Assembly (NCBI RefSeq): GCF_050271975.1
Contig: NZ_CP189850.1
Coordinates: 496,001-560,000, forward strand
Direction: 5' to 3'
DNA length: 64,000 nucleotides
From: Litorimonas sp947503715
GTDB taxonomy: Bacteria > Pseudomonadota > Alphaproteobacteria > Caulobacterales > Maricaulaceae
Below the pieces are notes generated by a model, which saw nothing but the letters and a program-made list of their open reading frames with translations, was not told where the DNA came from and searched no databases. Positions 18,246 through 27,509 of this stretch are shown here, piece by piece. Positions within the stretch are counted from its first letter, which is position 1. Every line of letters begins with the position of its first letter. A program made the translations under genes and the position numbers.

Positions 18246-18698
18246 ATGACGGTCGAAACCCTTTTCAGTCTTTTAAACCTGAGCGTCATGCCGGCCTGGG
18301 CGCTTTTGATCTTCGCGCCGCGCTGGTCTATGACGCGGACGCTCGTTCATTCCATGCTCTATCCGGTCGTCCTCGGCCTCGCTTATGCTTGCGGGATCAT
18401 CGCCTCGCTCTTTTTCGGTATGGGCGGAGAGGGCGCGGGATTTACATCAATTGCCGAAGTCCGCGCCATCTTCAGCAGTGATGTCGGGGTCCTTGTGGGT
18501 TGGGCGCATTTCCTCGTCTTCGATCTCTTTGTCGGCGCCTGGGAAGCCCGCGACGCACAGAGACGCGGGTTCAGTCATTGGTTGCTCATCCCCTGCCTGT
18601 TCTTCACTTTCATGTTTGGTCCACTGGGTCTCGTTCTCTATCTCGGTCTACGGTGGGCAACCAAAAAAGGCAGAGGGCGTTTAGAGGAAGGCTCATAA
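18246..18698 (+). CDS. ABA4-like (DUF4281) membrane protein
   Basis: The 150-residue protein has four predicted membrane helices. It carries the MPAWALLIFAP start, GWAHFLVFDLFVGAW, and the FGPLGLVLYLGLR end that mark the ABA4-like family, named after a plant protein needed for neoxanthin synthesis. Bacterial members have no proven function. A GGAGG Shine-Dalgarno sits 7 bp before ATG 18246. The 3' end overlaps the convergent LysR gene by 6 bp. A role in carotenoid or membrane biology is inference only. Confidence 0.82.
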   Translation: MTVETLFSLLNLSVMPAWALLIFAPRWSMTRTLVHSMLYPVVLGLAYACGIIASLFFGMGGEGAGFTSIAEVRAIFSSDVGVLVGWAHFLVFDLFVGAWEARDAQRRGFSHWLLIPCLFFTFMFGPLGLVLYLGLRWATKKGRGRLEEGS

Positions 18699-19580
18699 AG
18701 GTCCCTTTGATTTGAAATCTGCAATGATGAAGTTCATCAGTTTTTTAATCCGCATTGGCGTGTGACGACCTGCGGGTCTGACGAGATGAATATCGATCGG
18801 TTCAGATGTATGGGCGGGCATAATTTGTACCAAGCGGCCACTCTCCAACGCGGGGGCCGCAATCACATTCGGCATATAGACAATCCCTAATCCGGCCACT
18901 CCAAATTCGCGAAGATTTTCGCCATTATTGGTTTGCAAACGACCCTTAGGCTCAATCTCGACTTCGACCCCGCTTTCGCATAATCGCCATGTCGGGCTGC
19001 GCGAATAGGCGAGTAATTCGTGATGGTCGAGATCTGACAATTTTGACGGTCTTCCACGCTGCGCCAGATAAGACGGCGCGGCGCAGAGCACCATTTTTGC
19101 ATCCCCGATTTTTCGTGAGAGCAGACGGCTATCAGGCATTGTCCCGACCCGTAATGCAAGATCGATTCCTTCAGAAATCAAATCTAGGCGCTTCTCGGCC
19201 AACATCATATTGACCGAGATATCGGGATTATCCGCCATGAACCGTCCTAAAATCGGCGTTAGAACATAGGTCCCAAATGAAATAGGCGCCGTCATCCGAA
19301 TGGACCCGGTAATCGCGCGGGCTTCCCCGCGAACACGGTCTTCAGACAGATTAATCTCATCCAATATCCGGACGCAATCCTCGTAATAAACCTGCCCCGC
19401 CTTGGTCAAACTCAATGTCCGGCTATTACGCTTGACGAGTTGCAGGCCGAGATAACGTTCTAACTCCGCAATGGAGTGGCTTACCGTGGATTTTGATAGG
19501 GAGAGTTGTTTCGCCGCCTGAGTGAATTGACCGGAATTGACCAGTTTCACAAACACTTCCATACGACGTAATTGATCCAT
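18693..19580 (-). CDS. LysR-family transcriptional regulator
   Basis: The 295-residue protein has the LysR N-terminal winged helix-turn-helix (MDQLRRMEVFVKLVNSGQFTQAAKQLSLSKSTVSHSIAELE) and a C-terminal periplasmic-binding-like effector domain (about 90-290). It most resembles the DsdC/PA2220-like subgroup of regulators that control a divergent oxidoreductase or efflux gene. No such gene is found here, because the upstream side opens into a 1.4-kb region without clear genes. The target is therefore unknown. The 3' end overlaps the ABA4-like gene. Confidence 0.92.
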   Translation of the reverse strand: MDQLRRMEVFVKLVNSGQFTQAAKQLSLSKSTVSHSIAELERYLGLQLVKRNSRTLSLTKAGQVYYEDCVRILDEINLSEDRVRGEARAITGSIRMTAPISFGTYVLTPILGRFMADNPDISVNMMLAEKRLDLISEGIDLALRVGTMPDSRLLSRKIGDAKMVLCAAPSYLAQRGRPSKLSDLDHHELLAYSRSPTWRLCESGVEVEIEPKGRLQTNNGENLREFGVAGLGIVYMPNVIAAPALESGRLVQIMPAHTSEPIDIHLVRPAGRHTPMRIKKLMNFIIADFKSKGPL

Positions 19581-20404
19581 TAAATTTTGCTTTCTATTCT
19601 GTTCGTAATTTCCGAACTCTACGTTCGGACATAAAATCTTTGTGAAGCCCTAAGTAAAGTCTAATCCTAATCAAGTCAGGCTATTATGGTCTGCAGCCCG
19701 TCCTTCTGCGCCCCACATCGTAAAGGGACGGGTCCCGGCGCATTTTTAATCAGACATGCGAATGATGCGACCGCCCATCTTTGGGGTTGGCAGGAGAGGC
19801 GATTGTCCGTGACAAACGCAGGTTGGGTTGGCGGGCGGCAACCTGCCAACAGGGGCGAAGCCCTGAAAAAAAACGGGACGTCCGCGTGGTGGCCCAAGCG
19901 ATGGAGGACCAAAAGAAAAAATGTTTTACTCAAGGGCCAAGCGCGTGAGACGGGAGCAGTGGTCGGCGATACCGTTACGTCTTCCAAATCTCGAAGCTCT
20001 ATCGGTCTTTAATCGATAGAACTCTGCGCTCTGTGCAATTGTTTTAAAAACAAATGCACGAACCAACGCGGCGGTGTTTTACAGATAACGGCCTTACTTG
20101 ACTGCGGATGTTTCAATCCGTCAGGCACTCGAAACCCGGTCCCCCGATGCAGGTCTCACCCCGCACCGATAAACACACCGTCTTTCGGCACGAATAGATG
20201 AGCTCCTACCTGTCCCATGTCCGAAAGAACGAGTTTGAATATAGCGCGGGTTGGATAAGTGGGGATTATTCTCTTGAGCAAAAACTCTATCCACATGATC
20301 CCGTCCACCCCAGTCCGTTTTTTGTTCACAAACAACTAGAGCCGGGGTCCAGAGCGTTTATCGCTTAACAGCCCTCAACGCACTGAAATCAATTTAATCT
20401 CTGG

Positions 20405-20424
20405 ATTCCAGCTTTCGCTGGAAT
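20405..20424. repeat. REP-like palindromic element
   Basis: ATTCCAGC-tttc-GCTGGAAT is a perfect 8-bp inverted repeat within TGGATTCCAGCTTTCGCTGG. The TGGATTCC(A/C)GCTTTCG form is typical of dispersed short palindromic repeats in alphaproteobacterial genomes. Only one copy is present in this window. Confidence 0.5.
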
Positions 20425-20874
20425 GAACGGAAGTTTGGGATGAGTATAATTTTTAATCCACGCTTTCAAAATTCGCATAAGTGGGGATTAAGTTTTCCAT
20501 TTTCTGGGAGCGTGGTGTTTAACGATGTATTGGGTGAATATAGAGAATTTCTAAATCTACTAATTTATACGAGACCGAATCAGATAGTTAAATTAAATTG
20601 AAATAGAGCACTAATTTAAATTTTAGTTGCTCGTTAAATCCTTTGTGGGTGTGGATAGCATTGTGCACAAATTATAAAAGCCTTTTAATTACAGTAACTT
20701 GAAGGTGTGGTAACTTGTTTTCGCCTTAAAGAGACACACTAGGCGTTGACCATCATGGGCAAATCAACACTATATATAGTGGAACGTAGCGGTTCACATT
20801 TTATATCAGATGTCATTCTATCTTTTGAGAGAACTTTCTCAAAAAATAACGACGTAATAAGTAAAGGAAGAAAT

Positions 20875-20905
20875 CAAAAAAGCGCCGATGCAATGCACCG
20901 GCGCT
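20875..20905 (-). terminator. Rho-independent terminator, leftward
   Basis: On the minus strand a stem AGCGCCG/CGGCGCT (20899-20905 with 20881-20887) is followed by six T residues (complement of 20875-20880). A second perfect palindrome GGATCGTACGATCC (20916-20929) lies just before it. It would stop leftward transcripts coming from purH, leaving a 3' untranslated region of about 350 nt. Confidence 0.75.
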
Positions 20906-21000
20906 AGTAGCTGCAGGATCGTACGATCCAACAACCCTGAAGAAGTCTAGGCTTAACGCGGTCCTGCAAATTATCAACATAATTTTCAGGAGGAACGCCC

Positions 21001-21186
21001 ATGGCTTTCCCAGTATCTCTGCACGCGCCCATCGGAGCATGTGCATATTCTCAATCTTTATGCCCACAGACAGGAGTGTGGTATTCCTCAAAATCGGTGA
21101 GGCGCAGGATCTTACGACGTGGAGGCTTGATTCCCACAGATGGCAATGAGGAAGGTTTTTGGACTTTAGAGTCCTACCTCATCTAA
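21001..21186 (+). CDS. Small hypothetical protein, 61 aa
   Basis: An AGGAGG Shine-Dalgarno at 20988-20993, 7 nt before ATG 21001, is the best ribosome-binding site for some distance and is the main support. The product has two cysteines, a basic centre (SVRRRILRRGG) and an aromatic/acidic tail (GFWTLESYLI). The CPQTGVWYSS segment and basic/aromatic tail resemble small stress-associated or zinc-ribbon-like proteins, but I cannot name a family. It would be read antisense to the presumed 3' untranslated region of purH. It is unclear whether it is expressed. Confidence 0.45.
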   Translation: MAFPVSLHAPIGACAYSQSLCPQTGVWYSSKSVRRRILRRGGLIPTDGNEEGFWTLESYLI

Positions 21187-21213
21187 CGGAACCTGCTGAT
21201 TTTTCATGCGGCT

Positions 21214-21238
21214 GAAATCGGTCCCGCGGACCGATTTC
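21214..21238. other. Strong inverted repeat after purH
   Basis: GAAATCGGTCC (21214-21224) and GGACCGATTTC (21228-21238) form a perfect 11-bp stem. It is extended by outer complementary segments GCGGC/GCCGC and CTGATTTTT/AAAAATCAG that reach into the purH stop codon. There is no T tract on the leftward side, so it looks like a 3' end structure or processing site rather than a simple terminator. Confidence 0.55.
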
Positions 21239-21257
21239 CGGGACGCCGCCTAAAAAA

Positions 21258-22889
21258 TCAGTGCCTAAAATGCCGCATCCCGGTGAACACCATCGCGATG
21301 CCCGCTTCATCCGCAGCCGCAATTACCTCGTCATCGCGGATTGAGCCGCCCGGTTGGATGATCGCGGTGGCGCCCGCAGCGGCGGCGGCGAGCATGCCGT
21401 CGGCGAAGGGGAAGAAGGCATCCGAGGCGCAGGCGCAGCCTTGTGTTCTTGGCGCGTCCCATCCGGCGGCCGCTTGGGCATCTTCGGCCTTACGCGCGGC
21501 AATTCTGGCCGAGTCAATCCGGCTCATCTGGCCCGCGCCGATACCGGCTGTGGAGCCGTCTTTGACGTAAATAATCGCATTGGATTTGACGTGTTTGGCG
21601 ACTTTCCACGCCATGCGCAGGTCGGCCATTTCCGCATCCGTCGGTTTGCGTTTCGTCACGACTTTGAGGTCCGCATCCGCGACATAGCCATTATCGCGGT
21701 CCTGAACGAGGATACCGCCCGCGACATTCCGTTGGGTCAAGGACGGGGCCGTGACATCCGGCAATCCGCCCGCGACGAGGAGGCGCAAATTCTTTTTCTT
21801 ACGGAAGACTTCGACGGCATCTTCATCGGCGCTGGGCGCGATGACGACTTCGGTGAAGACTTTCACGATTTCTTTTGCGGTCGCCGCATCCAGATTTCCG
21901 TTCAGCGCGACAATCCCGCCAAAGGCCGAGACGGGGTCACAGGCCAGCGCGTTTTTATAAGCGGTGATGAAATCATCCGCCGTCGCGAGGCCGCAAGGAT
22001 TGGCATGTTTGATAATCGCGACGGTCGGTTTGTCGCCCGCCTCAACTGAGCCAAATTCTGCGACGAGTTCATAGGCGGCGTCCGTGTCGTTGATATTATT
22101 ATAAGACAGCGCTTTGCCTTGGAGTTGTTCGGCTGTCGCGACGCCCGCGCGGTGGGAGCCATCCGTGTAGAAAGCCGCCGTCTGATGCGGATTTTCGCCG
22201 TAGCGGAGTTCCTGTTTCAATGTGCCACCTTGGGCGCGATAGGTGGGCGTTTCTTCAACCTGCTTCGCGAAGTAATTGGCGATGGCCGCGTCATAGGCGG
22301 CGGAACGGGCGTAGGTTTTCGCCGCGAGTTTTTGGCGCAGTGTTCCCGTCGTCTGACCATCATTTGCGTCCATATCTGCCAGCACCGCATCGACATCAAC
22401 GGAGTCGGTGCAGACGGCCACATGGGCATGATTTTTCGCCGCCGCGCGGATCATGGCGGGACCGCCAATGTCTATATTCTCGACGCACATCTCATAGCTG
22501 CCGCCTTGCGCGACCGCATTCTCAAACGGGTAGAGATTGACGATGAGCAGGTCGATGGAGAGGATACCGTGATCGTGCATGGCATCGCGGTGGGACGCCA
22601 AATCGCGGTCGCCGAGCAAACCGCCATGCACCATCGGGTGCAGCGTCTTCACGCGGCCATCCATCATTTCCGGAAAATTCGTGAGCTCTGAGACGTCCTT
22701 GACTGGAATACCTGCGCCCGCAATGGCTTTATGCGTGCCGCCTGTGGAGACGAGTTTCACGCCGCGTTCGTGCAGCGCTTTGGCCTGGTCGATCAGGCGG
22801 GATTTGTCCGAGACAGAGAGCAAAGCCCGCTTCACAGGGCGTAGGGTCGCGCGGTCAAAAGCGGGCAGGTCGGGATTGGGGCTGGGCAT
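21258..22889 (-). CDS. purH: Bifunctional AICAR formyltransferase / IMP cyclohydrolase
   Basis: The 543-residue enzyme has the MGS-like IMP cyclohydrolase domain (about 20-165, with the STGGTHKAIAGAGIPV segment). The AICAR transformylase domain follows (about 170-540), including KQELRYGENPHQTAAFY, the KHANPCG catalytic segment and AFGGIVALN. It catalyses the last two steps of IMP synthesis. It is the final gene of the leftward rpe-heparinase-capD-purH group, 65 bp after capD. Purine genes in this neighbourhood are typical for alphaproteobacteria. The 3' side contains an unusual inverted repeat and a terminator at about 20.9 kb. Confidence 0.97.
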   Translation of the reverse strand: MPSPNPDLPAFDRATLRPVKRALLSVSDKSRLIDQAKALHERGVKLVSTGGTHKAIAGAGIPVKDVSELTNFPEMMDGRVKTLHPMVHGGLLGDRDLASHRDAMHDHGILSIDLLIVNLYPFENAVAQGGSYEMCVENIDIGGPAMIRAAAKNHAHVAVCTDSVDVDAVLADMDANDGQTTGTLRQKLAAKTYARSAAYDAAIANYFAKQVEETPTYRAQGGTLKQELRYGENPHQTAAFYTDGSHRAGVATAEQLQGKALSYNNINDTDAAYELVAEFGSVEAGDKPTVAIIKHANPCGLATADDFITAYKNALACDPVSAFGGIVALNGNLDAATAKEIVKVFTEVVIAPSADEDAVEVFRKKKNLRLLVAGGLPDVTAPSLTQRNVAGGILVQDRDNGYVADADLKVVTKRKPTDAEMADLRMAWKVAKHVKSNAIIYVKDGSTAGIGAGQMSRIDSARIAARKAEDAQAAAGWDAPRTQGCACASDAFFPFADGMLAAAAAGATAIIQPGGSIRDDEVIAAADEAGIAMVFTGMRHFRH

Positions 22890-22954
22890 GGCGGAGTCCG
22901 TTAAAAAGCGATGGAATCATGTCTCGCCTATCACGCCGTTTCACGCGTTTCCAC

Positions 22955-24955
22955 TTAGGCTGAGCGGTCGTCCACATCATTCGCGATCACGTCCGGCTCT
23001 GCCAAATTGGGAACAACCGCGAGCGTCGGTTCGGACAACACATCTGACGGGTCATAGATGGGGACGAGTTGTGCAATCGCCTTGCGAATATTACGACGAT
23101 TACGGGTTTCCAATGCCTTGATCAGGGACTTTACGCGCTTGAGCACGGAGTGCGGATCAATCATCGCGCCGTTAAACCGTTGCACACCGTCCACGGCGGT
23201 CGGGGCGAGGTCTTCATCCTCATAAGACAGAACTTCGGTCAATTTTTCACCTGGGCGCAAACCTGTATAGCGGACCTCAATATCGACATCCGGGACCTTC
23301 CCGCGCAATCGAATGAGTTGCCGCGCGAGGCGGGCAATGTTCACGGGTTCACCCATTTCCAACACATAAATACAAGCCGAAGCATCATGGCCGCCGCCGA
23401 TTTTCTCGCGACGTTGCGCCCCCATCGCGGCAGCTTGGAGAACGAGCGCGGAGGCCTCCTCGACCATCATAAAATAGCGGTCGACTTCGCGGTGGGTCAC
23501 GGTCACGGGCCCCCCCATCGCGATTTGTTCCTCGAACAGATTCACGACCGACCCGTTAGAGGCCAGCACATTGCCAAACCGCACACAGGAGGCCTGCATG
23601 GTCGGGTTAACGGCCTGCCGCGCGAGCGTCAGCATTTCGACAATCCGCTTGGACGCGCCCATCATATTGACGGGAGCGACGGCTTTATCCGTGGAAATCA
23701 GGATAAAATGGTCGACGCCGGATTCCTCGCACATATCCAATACATTGGACGTTCCCATGACATTGGTGCGCAGAACTTCCAGTGGGTTTTTCTGGCCCAG
23801 TGGGACATGTTTCAGAGCCGCTGCGTGGAGGACAATTTCCGGGCGCTCGACCTTGAATATTTCGCGCATACGCGGGGCATTGCGCACATCGCCGAGAAAG
23901 GTCTGCCAAGGCGCAGCTTTCATTTTCGGCGTAAGCGGTGCGAGGCGTTTCTCCAGATTATAAAGATGAAATTCCGAATGATCGACGAGAATTAAAGACG
24001 CCGGGTCCAACGCCGCAATCTGTTGCGAGAGTTCCGACCCAATCGATCCGCCCGCGCCCGTCACGAGAACCCGCTTGCCCTGAAACATCTCTTTCACGGG
24101 TGTTAGGTCAAGCCGGCGCATTTCGCGCCCAATTAAATCGGCCGCTTCAAAGGGGGACAATCCGAGACTGGCATCTGTCGATCGACGACCGAGTGGCGCA
24201 CCCAGATCCGAGGCAATTTTAATAAGGTTCGCCGTCTGCGCCCGATCCGGCGCGGGATCGACAGAGACAATTTGAAGGGGTCGGTCCTGCCGCCCTGAGA
24301 TGTTTTTATACACCTCTCGCAATTCATCCAGATCACCCAGAATCGGAACGGACCGAATGGACCGTCCCTGATATTGTCCTGAGGTTTCAATCAGGCCGAC
24401 AGGGTTGAAGCCCGGTCCGCTCTTTTTCTTTCGCGCGCGGTCATTCAGGTAATTATAGAGGTGCGGCGCCGGCCCGACGAGCAACGCGTCCTGCGCATAG
24501 GTCGAGCGCGCCCGAAATAGCGCCCTGAAATCACCGTTCTGGATCATCATCGCGATGAGGCGCGACACCAGAATAAGACCGAAGAAAAGGGCGCCCGCCA
24601 AAAATGGCGCAGAGCGCGGGAAAGCCTCGGCCCGATCAAAAAAGAAATAGAGCAAGAGCGGCACGGAGAGCATAACGACAACAATACCGACGAGCAGCTT
24701 TCGGAAATCATGCAGCGTTGTGAAGCGCCAAATCGCCCGATCCTGCCGCATGACAACCCATGTCACCAAGACAACGCCCGCTGTAATCCAGCCCGCGCGG
24801 TGGTCAATATCGCTGCGAATGGGTTGGTTTAGAAAATCATAGCGCCAGCGGACAACCGCCATCATGGAAAACAAAGCAAAGACAACATCCGTACCGATCA
24901 GGGCGATGCTGCGTAACATACGGAAGGAGGGTTGCGCCGTTGAACGTGTCGTCAT
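22955..24955 (-). CDS. CapD/FlaA1-like nucleotide-sugar 4,6-dehydratase, membrane-bound
   Basis: The 666-residue protein starts with four transmembrane helices (about 10-125). A first Rossmann-like domain follows (about 140-270), then a catalytic short-chain-dehydrogenase domain beginning VLVTGAGGSIGSELSQ near residue 296. The STDKAVAPVNMMGASKR segment holds the Met/Lys catalytic set of inverting UDP-GlcNAc 4,6-dehydratases of the WbpM/CapD type. It likely makes the first sugar nucleotide of a deoxysugar in O-antigen, capsule or holdfast polysaccharide. It overlaps the heparinase-like gene by 4 bp, so the pair is co-translated. Usual alphaproteobacterial neighbourhoods have the heparinase gene directly before purH, so capD looks like an insertion. 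Confidence 0.9.
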   Translation of the reverse strand: MTTRSTAQPSFRMLRSIALIGTDVVFALFSMMAVVRWRYDFLNQPIRSDIDHRAGWITAGVVLVTWVVMRQDRAIWRFTTLHDFRKLLVGIVVVMLSVPLLLYFFFDRAEAFPRSAPFLAGALFFGLILVSRLIAMMIQNGDFRALFRARSTYAQDALLVGPAPHLYNYLNDRARKKKSGPGFNPVGLIETSGQYQGRSIRSVPILGDLDELREVYKNISGRQDRPLQIVSVDPAPDRAQTANLIKIASDLGAPLGRRSTDASLGLSPFEAADLIGREMRRLDLTPVKEMFQGKRVLVTGAGGSIGSELSQQIAALDPASLILVDHSEFHLYNLEKRLAPLTPKMKAAPWQTFLGDVRNAPRMREIFKVERPEIVLHAAALKHVPLGQKNPLEVLRTNVMGTSNVLDMCEESGVDHFILISTDKAVAPVNMMGASKRIVEMLTLARQAVNPTMQASCVRFGNVLASNGSVVNLFEEQIAMGGPVTVTHREVDRYFMMVEEASALVLQAAAMGAQRREKIGGGHDASACIYVLEMGEPVNIARLARQLIRLRGKVPDVDIEVRYTGLRPGEKLTEVLSYEDEDLAPTAVDGVQRFNGAMIDPHSVLKRVKSLIKALETRNRRNIRKAIAQLVPIYDPSDVLSEPTLAVVPNLAEPDVIANDVDDRSA

Positions 24956-26748
24956 GCCCCCCCCTCTCTCTCATTTTTCTCGTCAACCTTAGCCGTTTTT
25001 TTAGGTTCTGACGGCTTTAACCGCCGGATCGACCAGCGTACGCGATTGGACCGCGTTTCACCGTCACTATCACAAAAGGCCTCGCCGCGCACGACGATTT
25101 GTTGCGTTTTAATGGGCGTATGTCCCGTGCCGAGATAAACGGAATCTTCCAGCGCGACGAGACCGCCATCTGTGCGAAAACGCCATCCCGCTTTGCCGCC
25201 CACGACTAATAAGGCCGAGGATTGATCCTGACTTAGGCTGGCACGTACATCGGGGTGGAGGTGAAAACGAATAGCAAACGGGACCTGATCGCGGCGCAGG
25301 GGCGGTGCGCCCACAGGGACGAAAAGACAATCTTCACCGCGGACATCACTTCCGTCTTTCGGGACGAATAAACGCCGCCGATGGGCAAGGCCATATTCCC
25401 CGCGATAGCCCTCATGATGGGATTCCAGCCAAATCCCGGACTCTTGTTCTTTTCGAGAGGCACGGACGGGACCGACATCGCGGTCGACGGCGTCCCCGAC
25501 TACACGACGTTTCCAGTCTGAGTTCAAAAGAGCGCCGGGCGAACGTCCATCCAAAATTAATGTCGAATGCGCCGCCGCAGCCCGCACGGGACGGGACCAA
25601 GATAAAGGTTGCTCTGGGTTAAACCCGCAGGCCGTAATGATGGCACCCTCGGGGGTGGACAGATCCATCGCCAAAGGCGCCAAATGGGTTTCCCCATCAA
25701 AGGGACGCGGCGCGGCACATCCCGTATCGATAATCGCAACCGTCCCCCCGGCAGAGAGGCGTTGATAGCCCGTATGCGGACCGTAACCAAACGGCTTTGG
25801 GTCGCCCGGAGCGACATTAAGGAGTTCGGCAATATCGGCGGCATCCCATTCACCGCCCCCTTGGAACGGCGCGAGCTCTCCACCGGCACGGCGAAAAAAC
25901 GCGACCATTGGCGCGAGCCGATCAATGACGCGGGAGAGGTCGCGGGAGCCTTCGACGCCGCGATCCGCCAAGAGCGTGTCGAGCGTGAGCAGTAGCCGCA
26001 AAGCCTCTGCCGTATTTGCGGGCGAGCGCGAAATATGGCCCCCATCCGGCAAGATTTGCACGGAGAGCTCAGAATCCAGATAATCCAACCCGCGTTCCAA
26101 AAATTGTGATCGCCCATCGGTCAATCTTGCGCCGCCCATCGCCAAGGCGCATCCCGCCTGAAGACGAATTAATCCCGGCGGTAGCTTTTTTAATGATCCA
26201 CGCAGTGCTGTGAGTTGGCTGACAACTGATCCGCGACGGTGGTCCAATGTCGGTTCCGCATCAGCTGTGGCAAGGGCTGGAGCCCAGACGCTGAGCCAAT
26301 TAAATAAACGCCGTGCAAGGCGCTCACTATCCCACGCAAATTCATTACCTTTGCCATAGGTTTCAATCCAGCCATCAACATAGCTTCGGGCCCTGGCATG
26401 ATGGGCTTCACTATCCACCGCCAATAGGTCAGGCAGCCAGTCAAAACTATGGAGCCAATCCGCGAAACGACGGGACGGCGCGGCTTCCGTCCAGGGCCCG
26501 ACATCCAAATTTTGTCCGGCAAACTGAAATTGTCCTTCCAGAAGCTCGCTGGCTTTCTCGGCATCCCCCAAAGTCAGGGCGGGCTTGGCAGGATGAAAAG
26601 GCCCAGGCTTTCGCGTTGGGAGTTTTCCGGGGCCTTTACCCGAGGTGAACCCCGCAAAAAATCGGCGCACATGCTGTTTTGTCAGGTCCAATGCCGTTGG
26701 CAGCGTTGGAACACGCGATTTTAGGGATGGGTGGCTCGGCTTGGCCAT
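24952..26748 (-). CDS. Heparinase II/III-like protein
   Basis: The 598-residue protein has the layout of this family: an N-terminal alpha/alpha toroid (about 100-320) and a C-terminal beta-sandwich (about 340-570) with GPHTGYQRLSAGGTVAIIDTG and a HLHPDVRASL segment. No signal peptide is obvious, which fits the cytosolic alphaproteobacterial subgroup found between rpe and purH. Named members are polysaccharide lyases, but this housekeeping-linked group has no proven substrate. The basic N-terminus (SLKSRVPTLPTALDLTKQHVRRFF) is unusual for a secreted lyase. It starts 9 bp after rpe and overlaps capD. Confidence 0.85.
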   Translation of the reverse strand: MAKPSHPSLKSRVPTLPTALDLTKQHVRRFFAGFTSGKGPGKLPTRKPGPFHPAKPALTLGDAEKASELLEGQFQFAGQNLDVGPWTEAAPSRRFADWLHSFDWLPDLLAVDSEAHHARARSYVDGWIETYGKGNEFAWDSERLARRLFNWLSVWAPALATADAEPTLDHRRGSVVSQLTALRGSLKKLPPGLIRLQAGCALAMGGARLTDGRSQFLERGLDYLDSELSVQILPDGGHISRSPANTAEALRLLLTLDTLLADRGVEGSRDLSRVIDRLAPMVAFFRRAGGELAPFQGGGEWDAADIAELLNVAPGDPKPFGYGPHTGYQRLSAGGTVAIIDTGCAAPRPFDGETHLAPLAMDLSTPEGAIITACGFNPEQPLSWSRPVRAAAAHSTLILDGRSPGALLNSDWKRRVVGDAVDRDVGPVRASRKEQESGIWLESHHEGYRGEYGLAHRRRLFVPKDGSDVRGEDCLFVPVGAPPLRRDQVPFAIRFHLHPDVRASLSQDQSSALLVVGGKAGWRFRTDGGLVALEDSVYLGTGHTPIKTQQIVVRGEAFCDSDGETRSNRVRWSIRRLKPSEPKKTAKVDEKNEREGGA

Positions 26749-26757
26749 AAGGCTGGA

Positions 26758-27447
26758 TCAAGCGGCTTTCGTGAGGGCATCGCCGCGCAGGGCTGCGATA
26801 TTTTCCGCGTAAGTCCCCGCACCTTTGAAGACGGCGGACCCTGCCACCAGCGATGTTGCCCCGGCTGCAATGCAATCGCGAGCGGTTGTCGGGTTCACGC
26901 CGCCATCGACCTGTAACAAAATGTCATGGCCACCAGCGGCTTTGAACGCATCAATTTTGGCGCGGACCGCGCGGATTTTATCGAGTTGTGAGGGAATGAA
27001 AGACTGCCCCCCAAAGCCGGGATTCACACTCATAATCATGACTTGGTCGCAGAGGTCGATAACAGGGTCGAGTTGTTCCACAGGCGCACCGGGATTGAGA
27101 ACAATGCCCGATTTCACACCCGCCGCGCGGATGGATTGTAATGTGCGGTGCAAATGCGGCCCCGCATCGGGATGAACCGTGATGTAATCCGCGCCTGCCG
27201 CAATAAAGAGCGGGACGAGAATTTCAGTTGGCGAAATCATTAAATGCACGTCGAATGGTTTTTCCGAATGCGGGCGCAGCGCTTTTACCACATCCGGTCC
27301 AATGGTCAGGTTCGGCACATAATGCCCGTCCATGACATCAATATGGATCATATCCGCACCCGCCGCGTCTATATCACGGACGGCCTGTCCCAATGCTGCG
27401 AAGTCAGCGGAGAGAATGCTTGGTGAAATGAGGACTTTATCTGACAT
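26758..27447 (-). CDS. rpe: Ribulose-phosphate 3-epimerase
   Basis: The 229-residue TIM-barrel enzyme carries MISPSILSADFAALG-type sequence (here LISPSILSADF), HIDVMDGHYVPNLTIGP, VMIMSVNPGFGGQ, and DGGVNPTTA with the expected metal and phosphate ligands. It interconverts ribulose 5-phosphate and xylulose 5-phosphate in the pentose phosphate pathway. It is the first gene after the terminator at 27510-27543 and is followed closely by the heparinase-like, capD and purH genes. It therefore likely leads that operon, with its promoter in the 63-bp gap. Confidence 0.96.
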   Translation of the reverse strand: MSDKVLISPSILSADFAALGQAVRDIDAAGADMIHIDVMDGHYVPNLTIGPDVVKALRPHSEKPFDVHLMISPTEILVPLFIAAGADYITVHPDAGPHLHRTLQSIRAAGVKSGIVLNPGAPVEQLDPVIDLCDQVMIMSVNPGFGGQSFIPSQLDKIRAVRAKIDAFKAAGGHDILLQVDGGVNPTTARDCIAAGATSLVAGSAVFKGAGTYAENIAALRGDALTKAA

Positions 27448-27509
27448 GATAATAACTTACCGCGTGTGGAGAGGACTCGCAAGCGAACGTGGAAATGAGA
27501 CTCAGGTAT

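Larger units (their letters stand above)
19581..21000. other. Long gene-poor region with several hairpins
   Basis: About 1.4 kb without a convincing gene. 19.68-20.25 kb is GC-rich and structured: a 9-bp stem GTTGGCGGG/CCTGCCAAC at 19827-19850, CAGGG/CCCTG at 19850-19865, and CTTTCGG/CCGAAAG closing 20182-20227. 20.38-20.88 kb is AT-rich with no open frame of note. A 14-bp direct repeat (ATAAGTGGGGATTA) occurs at 20255 and 20477. Near-consensus DnaA boxes lie at 20288-20296, 20323-20331, 20650-20658 and 20661-20670. A perfect palindrome CACTATATATAGTG sits at 20768-20781. It may hold one or more non-coding RNAs or a decayed element, but no known RNA family was recognised. Confidence 0.5.

Noticed and set aside
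19686..20012. 108-codon ORF on + strand
   Set aside because: No Shine-Dalgarno, atypical composition with many Trp and Arg residues, and several hairpins inside. It looks like a chance frame in structured DNA.
20040..20200. Possible tmRNA or other known RNA on the minus strand (GGTTTCGA and GTAAAAC segments)
   Set aside because: No tag reading frame with an alanine-rich end, no resume codon context and no T-loop with CCA were found. RNase P, SRP and 6S motifs were also absent.
20255..20670. Chromosome replication origin
   Set aside because: DnaA-like boxes are only near-consensus, and none of the usual origin neighbours (hemE, dnaA, parAB, gidA) are present.
20813..21091. 92-codon ORF on minus strand
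   Set aside because: A terminator and a perfect palindrome lie within it, and it has poor coding character.
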